Positions 58,896 to 64,000 of a stretch of 64,000 nt of DNA are shown here, in pieces. Source of the DNA: Senimuribacter intestinalis (GTDB taxonomy: Bacteria; Bacillota; Clostridia; Peptostreptococcales; Anaerovoracaceae); contig CALPCJ010000015.1 in the NCBI GenBank assembly GCA_943192975.1, positions 10,938-74,937 of the forward strand, read 5' to 3'. Position numbers and translations under genes: made by a program. How positions within the stretch are numbered: position 1 is the first letter of the stretch; every line of letters begins with the position of its first letter. Under the pieces are notes generated by a model. It did not search any database. It was not told the origin of the DNA and was given only the letters and a program-made list of their open reading frames with translations.

Positions 58896-61127
58896 ATGAG
58901 TAATGCATGGGAAGGCTTCAAATCAGGAGCATGGGAAACTACAATTAACGTGGATGATTTTATCAACACTAACTATACTCCTTATGATGGAGACGAAAGT
59001 TTCTTAGCAGGTCCGACTGCAAGAACTACAGAAGTGAACGACAAAGTAAAGAAACTGCTGGTTGAAGAAAGACACAACGGCGGTACTCTGAAAGTTGACG
59101 CAAGCAGAATCATGAGAATCAACGCTTTTGATCCTGGCTACATTATTGAAGGAAAGGACCTGATTGTAGGTCTGCAGACTGATGAACCTTTGAAGAGAGG
59201 TATCTGCCCGTTTGGTGGAATCAAAATGGTAAGAGAGGAAGTTGCTGAATATGGCGAAAAACTTCCTGAAGAAGTAGAATTCATGTTCAACTATGTAACT
59301 TCTCATAACGATGGTGTATTTAAGGCTTATTCCCCTGAAATGAGAAAAGCAAGACACCTGGGATATATCACAGGACTTCCTGATGCATACGGCAGAGGCC
59401 GAATCATCGGTGACTACAGAAGAGCGGCACTGTATGGTATCGACAGACTGATCGAAGCAAAGCAGATTGACCACGACGAAATCGCATCAAGACCTATCAT
59501 GAGCGAAGAAAATGTAAGACTGGCTGAAGAAATCTGGAACCAGATTGCTGCTCTGAAAGAAATCAAGAAAATGGCTGAAAAGTACGGCTATGACATTTCC
59601 AAGCCAGCAACTGACGTAAGAGAAGCAATTCAGTGGACTTACTTCGCTTACCTTGCAGGTATCAAAGAAGAAAATGGCGCAGCAATGTCTCTGGGAAGAA
59701 CAGCTACTTTTATTGACGTTTATGCTGAAAGAGACCTGGCAAGTGGAAAATATACAGAAGAACAGATTCAGGAATTCATTGATGACTTTATTCTGAAGCT
59801 GAGAGTTGCAAGACATCTGAGAACTACTGAATACAACGAACTGTTTGGCGGAGACCCTATGTGGATTACAGAAGGTCTGGGCGGCGTAGGCGCTGACGGC
59901 AGACACAGAGTTACTAAGATGACTTACAGATATCTGAACACTTTATACAACCTGGGTGCTGCACCGGAACCAAACCTGACAGTTCTCTGGTCCAAAGACC
60001 TGCCTGAACCGTTCAAAAAGTTCTGTGCACAGGTTTCCATCGACACAGACTCCATTCAGTACGAAAACGACGACAAGATGAGACCGGCTTATGGCGAAGA
60101 CTACTCCATCGCTTGCTGTGTATCCGCAATTCAGATGGGACAGCAGATGCAGTTCTTCGGCGCAAGATGTAACCTGGCTAAGTGCTTACTGCTGGCTATC
60201 AACGGCGGTATCGACGAAAGAACCGGCGAGCACATCGGACCTCAGATGGAATCCATGCCGGATGGTCCTTTAGACTTTGATGAAGTATGGAGAAGATACA
60301 ACATTTATCTGGAATGGCTCATGAGCGTATATGCTAGAATCATGAACATTATCCACTTCATGCACGATAAATATGACTACGAAAGATCCCAGATGGCATT
60401 CCTGGATTCTGAAGTGAAGAGACTGATGGCGTTTGGTGTTGCAGGTTTCTCTGTAGCAGCTGACTCTCTGTCTGCAATCAAATATGCTAAGGTTACTCCA
60501 ATCAGAGATGAAAACGGCGTAATCGTTGACTTTGAAACTGAGGGTGATTTCCCTAAATACGGAAACGACGATGACAGAGTAGATGAACTGGCAGTTAAGA
60601 TTTCCGAAAAATCCATTCAGGAATTGAGAAAACAGCCGGCTTACAGAAACGCTGTAACAACTCTTTCCGTACTGACTATCACTTCCAACGTTATGTACGG
60701 TAAGAAGACCGGTAACACGCCTGACGGAAGAAGAGCTGGAACTCCGTTTGCGCCAGGTGCAAACCCAATGCACTGCAGAGATAACCACGGTGCAGTTGCA
60801 TCCTTAAACTCTGTAGCTAAGATTGACTGGGATACTTGCCAGGATGGTATTTCTAATACATTCAGCATTACACCGGATTCCCTTGGTAAAGACAGAGAAG
60901 ACAGAAAAGAAACTCTGGTTAAACTGCTCAGCGGATACTTTGGTCAGGGTGCACACCACCTGAACGTAAACGTGCTGAACAGAGAAGTGCTGATGGATGC
61001 TTATGAAAATCCAGACAAATATCCTTCACTGACAATTCGTGTATCCGGTTATGCAGTAAGATTTAACGCATTATCCAAAGCACACCAGAAGGAAGTTATC
61101 GACAGAACATTCCACGAAGGACTGTAA
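58896..61127 (+). CDS. pflB: Formate C-acetyltransferase (pyruvate formate-lyase)
   Basis: A 743-residue glycyl-radical enzyme converting pyruvate and CoA to formate and acetyl-CoA. The active-site cysteine pair is C407-C408 in DYSIACCVSAIQM, and the radical glycine is G718 in RVSGYAVRFNALS, 25 residues from the end. I start at the ATG at 58896, ten bases after AAAGGAG; an upstream TTG is too close to it. Strong codon bias implies high expression. Its activase follows after a terminator-like hairpin. Confidence 0.97.
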   Translation: MSNAWEGFKSGAWETTINVDDFINTNYTPYDGDESFLAGPTARTTEVNDKVKKLLVEERHNGGTLKVDASRIMRINAFDPGYIIEGKDLIVGLQTDEPLKRGICPFGGIKMVREEVAEYGEKLPEEVEFMFNYVTSHNDGVFKAYSPEMRKARHLGYITGLPDAYGRGRIIGDYRRAALYGIDRLIEAKQIDHDEIASRPIMSEENVRLAEEIWNQIAALKEIKKMAEKYGYDISKPATDVREAIQWTYFAYLAGIKEENGAAMSLGRTATFIDVYAERDLASGKYTEEQIQEFIDDFILKLRVARHLRTTEYNELFGGDPMWITEGLGGVGADGRHRVTKMTYRYLNTLYNLGAAPEPNLTVLWSKDLPEPFKKFCAQVSIDTDSIQYENDDKMRPAYGEDYSIACCVSAIQMGQQMQFFGARCNLAKCLLLAINGGIDERTGEHIGPQMESMPDGPLDFDEVWRRYNIYLEWLMSVYARIMNIIHFMHDKYDYERSQMAFLDSEVKRLMAFGVAGFSVAADSLSAIKYAKVTPIRDENGVIVDFETEGDFPKYGNDDDRVDELAVKISEKSIQELRKQPAYRNAVTTLSVLTITSNVMYGKKTGNTPDGRRAGTPFAPGANPMHCRDNHGAVASLNSVAKIDWDTCQDGISNTFSITPDSLGKDREDRKETLVKLLSGYFGQGAHHLNVNVLNREVLMDAYENPDKYPSLTIRVSGYAVRFNALSKAHQKEVIDRTFHEGL

Positions 61128-61140
61128 AGATTATGACACA

Positions 61141-61173
61141 AAAGGGAATATCGCGGAGCGGTATTCCCTTTTT
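61141..61173 (+). terminator. Intercistronic hairpin between pflB and pflA
   Basis: AAAGGGAATA (61141-61150) and TATTCCCTTT (61162-61171), then TT. It probably reduces read-through so that little activase is made, or stabilises the pflB mRNA end. Confidence 0.8.
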
Positions 61174-61193
61174 AAAGATGGGAGGATTACAGT

Positions 61194-61901
61194 ATGAACA
61201 TGGGATTGCTGCACTCCATAGAAACCTTTGGAGCAGTTGATGGTCCTGGTATTAGAACTGTGTTTTTTCTGCAGGGCTGCCCGGCAAGGTGTGCTTATTG
61301 CCATAATCCGGACACCTGGCGCACTGGCGGCGGACACCGCGCTACGGTTGGTGAAATTGTTGCCCGTGCAAAGAGGGGAATTCCGTACTATGGAGAAGAC
61401 GGCGGCGTGACTTTTTCAGGAGGAGAGCCGCTTATGCAGGGGAAATTTGTGTCTGAGGCAATCAATGCGCTAAAAGAAGAAGGAATCAGCAGTGCCATTG
61501 ATACCAGCGGAACCTATTTTGACAAAGACTCCGAGGCTGCTATTGCAGTGGCAGATTTGATTCTTTTGGACATTAAACACGTGGATTCGGAGGAGTTTCA
61601 TAACCTGACCGGAAGGTATCAGGAAACTTTATTTAAAGTTATTGACGCCATTAACCGCTTTGGAAAACATGTGTGGATTAGACAGGTGATTATGCCAGGA
61701 TATAACGATACAGAAGCGTATATCGAAAGTCTCAATGGCTTCCTGCGCCGCATTAAATATGTGGACAAGGTGGAACTTCTGGGATACCATAACATGGCAG
61801 TTAACAAGTACAAAAAACTTGACATTCCGTATAAGCTGGCGGATATGCCGCCGATGAACAAACAGCGACTTATGCAACTTAATGAATTGGTTAGAAAATA
61901 A
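61194..61901 (+). CDS. pflA: Pyruvate formate-lyase activating enzyme
   Basis: A 235-residue radical-SAM enzyme that makes the glycyl radical on PflB. The cluster motif is CPARCAYC (C-x3-C-x2-C) followed by HNPDTW, and GGVTFSGGEPLMQ binds SAM. The GPGIRTVFFLQGC start is typical. Length is normal (about 240). GGGAGG precedes the ATG; a second ATG two codons on is possible. Confidence 0.96.
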   Translation: MNMGLLHSIETFGAVDGPGIRTVFFLQGCPARCAYCHNPDTWRTGGGHRATVGEIVARAKRGIPYYGEDGGVTFSGGEPLMQGKFVSEAINALKEEGISSAIDTSGTYFDKDSEAAIAVADLILLDIKHVDSEEFHNLTGRYQETLFKVIDAINRFGKHVWIRQVIMPGYNDTEAYIESLNGFLRRIKYVDKVELLGYHNMAVNKYKKLDIPYKLADMPPMNKQRLMQLNELVRK

Positions 61902-61906
61902 AGAAG

Positions 61907-61940
61907 AGAACCGGCGAGGAGTATCCTGCCGGTTCTTTTA
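61907..61940 (+). terminator. Terminator after pflA
   Basis: AGAACCGGC (61907-61915) and GCCGGTTCT (61928-61936), then TTTA. Confidence 0.88.
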
Positions 61941-61960
61941 TCAGTATAAGGTTGATATAG

Positions 61961-63451
61961 TTAAGCTTCTAATGCTTCCAGAGCCTCTTTCTGCTCTCTT
62001 TCTCTTTCGCTGAGTATCTTTTGGTATTCTTCTTCGCTCATCTTGGTCATGGTAATGCCGGTGTAGCCGAAGATAATGGAAACTACAGGATTTAACCAGT
62101 TGAGAATTGCATACGGAATATAACCGCTTCCTACGCCCAAGAAGGATCTCATGGTTGCGCCGCAGGTGTTCCAAGGGAAGAAGTTGGATGTAATAGTTCC
62201 GGAGTCTTCCAGACACCTGGACAGGTTCTTTGGTGCCAGTCTCATGTCTTCGAACGCTTCCTTGAACATTCTGCCAGGTAATACTAATGCTAAGTACTGG
62301 TCGCAGCAGATTGCGTTTACGAAGATACAGGAGAATTCTGTAGCCAGAACCAGACCGCCTCTGCCTTTTGCTACTTTCAGCAGCAGCCCTGCAAAGGTGC
62401 CCATGATGCCAGTTACATCTACGATACCGCCGAAACACATTGCGCAAAGAATGATGGAAATGGTCCAGAACATGCCCTGCATGCCGTCACAGGACAGTAA
62501 GCTTGCTAGCTCTTGAATGATTGCCGATGCATCATCAGAGACTGAACCCATAGCAACACCGTTATTTAAAATATTGAAAATGTTTGCAGTTAAGTCGTCA
62601 TCGATAGCAGCTTCGATATATGGTCTGTTCCAGAACATCAGAGGAACACCGATAAATACGCCGCCCAGCAGAGATGGTAATGCTGGTAGCTTTAAGATTA
62701 CTGCAGCAATTACAAATACTGGCGGAACCAAAGCGATAATGCTAATATTGGAAGATGCTTCAATAAATGCAGTAATCTCGTTCAATACACCAAGGTCTGG
62801 TGCATTGGAGGAAGAATGCATGAATCCCATAACAGCATATGCAACCAGTGCGACTACTAAAGATGTACCGGTGGTATAAATCATATGCTTAATGTGATCG
62901 AACAAAGTAGCGCCTGCCATAGCTGGAGCCAGATTTGTGGTATCGGACAGCGGAGACATTTTGTCTCCAAAGTAAGCACCGGATACTACGGCACCAGCAG
63001 TCATAATAGAAGGAAATCCCAGTGCGGTACCTACACCAATCAGTGCAACACCCATGGAGCCAGCCGTGGACCAGGAAGAACCGGTCGCCAGAGATACGAT
63101 AGCACAAAGGATACAAGCAGTTACCAGGAAAATGCTCGGGCTGATAACCTTGATACCATAGTACATCATGGAAGGAATTGTGCCTGCAGCCATCCAAGAA
63201 GCAATCATACATCCTACGATTGCAAGAATTAAGCAAGCTTGCATAGAACGGTTGATGGAGGCAAGAATACCTTTTTCAAGATAAGCCCATTTCCAGCCGT
63301 TTGCAGCAGCAACGATGCCGCCGACGCAGGCGGCTAAGATTAATGCGATATGAGGCTCTCCACCTGTGTCTTTCAAAATAGACCACATCAGCAGACCGAC
63401 CATCGCAAGAATGACAATTAAGCATTGCCATAAAGGAATCTTTCTACCCAT
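61961..63451 (-). CDS. nhaC: NhaC-family Na+/H+ antiporter
   Basis: A 496-residue antiporter with about 11-12 helices and the NhaC features ATGSSWSTAGSMGVALIGVG, GAYFGDKMSPLSDTTNLAPA and a C-terminal GTITSNFFPWNTCGATM. It exchanges Na+ for H+; some homologues are malate-lactate antiporters. The N-terminus (MGRKIPLWQCLIVILAMVG) and the charged C-terminal tail are typical. AGGAGG precedes the ATG. It converges on pflA. The exact exchanged ion is inferred from the family. Confidence 0.9.
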   Translation of the reverse strand: MGRKIPLWQCLIVILAMVGLLMWSILKDTGGEPHIALILAACVGGIVAAANGWKWAYLEKGILASINRSMQACLILAIVGCMIASWMAAGTIPSMMYYGIKVISPSIFLVTACILCAIVSLATGSSWSTAGSMGVALIGVGTALGFPSIMTAGAVVSGAYFGDKMSPLSDTTNLAPAMAGATLFDHIKHMIYTTGTSLVVALVAYAVMGFMHSSSNAPDLGVLNEITAFIEASSNISIIALVPPVFVIAAVILKLPALPSLLGGVFIGVPLMFWNRPYIEAAIDDDLTANIFNILNNGVAMGSVSDDASAIIQELASLLSCDGMQGMFWTISIILCAMCFGGIVDVTGIMGTFAGLLLKVAKGRGGLVLATEFSCIFVNAICCDQYLALVLPGRMFKEAFEDMRLAPKNLSRCLEDSGTITSNFFPWNTCGATMRSFLGVGSGYIPYAILNWLNPVVSIIFGYTGITMTKMSEEEYQKILSEREREQKEALEALEA

Positions 63452-64000
63452 AAATAAGTCCTCCTTAAAAATAAAATCAAGTAAAAAATCCTAGGCTATA
63501 TAGCCATTTTTATTATAATTCTGAAAAAAAGATTTGTCAAGTTAATTAAAATTCTCAGTCACATTCTTGAATGTATATCCTGTGCATAAAATGCATTGAG
63601 TTTACAAACATATGCGGCATTAAAAACAAGAAATAAAGTTACATGTAATCAATGACGAAAAAAGAGATCAGAGATTTTTGTATATACATATACAAAAATA
63701 TGAAATAAAATGACAAAAATGATTAAAAAAATTTTTTTTAACAAGGATAGACAACCGGGGAAGTATATTCAGGAATTATATGTAAGAAAAATCTCCAATG
63801 GTAATGCCGGGAAGGAGAGATGAAAAGCGCTGAAGGATTCAGAAAAAAAGAACAATAGATAAAAGAGAAAAAAGTACTTGACGGGAGAAGAAAAGGGTGA
63901 TATATTAAGAAAGCTGTCTTGCAGGGGGGACCCCACAGGCAGACTTGCCACAGAAAACTCCCAGAAAAGGAGAAGAAAAAAGCTCGAAAAAACTTCAAAA
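63452..64000. other. AT-rich intergenic region at right edge, with an outward promoter
   Basis: No gene is evident. TTGACG (63878-63883), a 17-base spacer and TATATT (63901-63906) form a good plus-strand promoter for a gene beyond the window. Its leader contains GGGG/CCCC arms (63925-63934) and CAGGCAGAC, so it may be structured. The stretch 63480-63740 is very AT-rich, with TGTATATACATATACA-like palindromes near 63679. Confidence 0.5.

Overview
The window looks like a chromosomal segment of a low-to-mid GC, anaerobic, endospore-forming Firmicute of class Clostridia. The evidence is a SpoIIID sporulation regulator, glycyl-radical pyruvate formate-lyase with its activase, an arginine deiminase operon, a butyryl-CoA:acetate-type CoA-transferase, oxygen-sensitive 2-hydroxyacyl-CoA dehydratase-type proteins, c-di-GMP-I riboswitches, and Gram-positive secreted proteins with strong Shine-Dalgarno sites. 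A member of Eubacteriales family XIII / Anaerovoracaceae would fit, but genus cannot be fixed from this sequence. No rRNA, tRNA, CRISPR array or prophage was recognised.

Layout. 1-4.6 kb: an E2-like acyltransferase fragment and a HutD-like membrane protein read from overlapping divergent promoters, then a secreted 5'-nucleotidase and a threonine aldolase. 4.7-12.1 kb: a surface-protein locus. Two paralogous secreted Fn3/Ig-like/CAP proteins, each behind a c-di-GMP-I riboswitch with its own terminator, flank a 1405-residue wall-anchored protein whose consensus promoter has a G-run in its spacer. 12.2-21.3 kb: pyrG, a RelB/YafQ-type toxin-antitoxin pair, spoIIID, a LysR regulator, a PhoP/PhoR-like two-component system with a Pho-box-like repeat, a Na/Pi cotransporter and an MreB-family gene. 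21.3-23.7 kb: a repeat-rich non-coding stretch, a second LysR gene and a small membrane protein. 23.9-30.3 kb: a THUMP-domain RNA methyltransferase, a MocR-type regulator lacking its PLP lysine, and arcB-arcA-arcC. 30.5-37.4 kb: an interrupted Rpn/PD-(D/E)XK gene and an operon of a CooC-like ATPase, two 2-hydroxyacyl-CoA dehydratase-type subunits, their ATP-dependent activase, a 53-residue membrane protein and an acetyl-CoA-synthase-beta-like protein. 37.5-45.5 kb: carAB, a permease behind an arginine-rich coupled leader ORF, a cytidylate-kinase-like protein and argG with an ARG-box-like site. 45.7-50.2 kb: a secreted repeat protein, a second copy of a ~0.5 kb non-coding repeat, an ECF sigma/anti-sigma pair and a small secreted protein. 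50.8-56.0 kb: a peptide/amino-acid scavenging operon (YfcC transporter, M20 hydrolase, D-aminoacylase, EamA exporter). 56.1-64 kb: CoA-transferase, AI-2E transporter, pflB-pflA, an NhaC antiporter, and a promoter reading out of the window.

How the genes fit together. The metabolic content points to amino-acid fermentation: arginine catabolism by the deiminase route, carbamoyl-phosphate and citrulline metabolism (carAB, argG), N-acyl amino-acid hydrolysis, formate/acetyl-CoA production and CoA-transfer to short-chain acids. Surface behaviour appears to be set by c-di-GMP and possibly by promoter slippage.

The most unusual items are: (1) the CooC / dehydratase-type / activase / ACS-beta-like operon, which lacks the usual 2-hydroxy-acid pathway partners; (2) two intergenic arrays of chained hairpins that share arms, vary compensatorily between copies, and begin exactly at the stop codon of the preceding gene; (3) a ~0.5 kb non-coding dispersed repeat; (4) a small hairpin element related to an intergenic copy that has interrupted a gene; and (5) G-runs beside the -10 boxes of two promoters.
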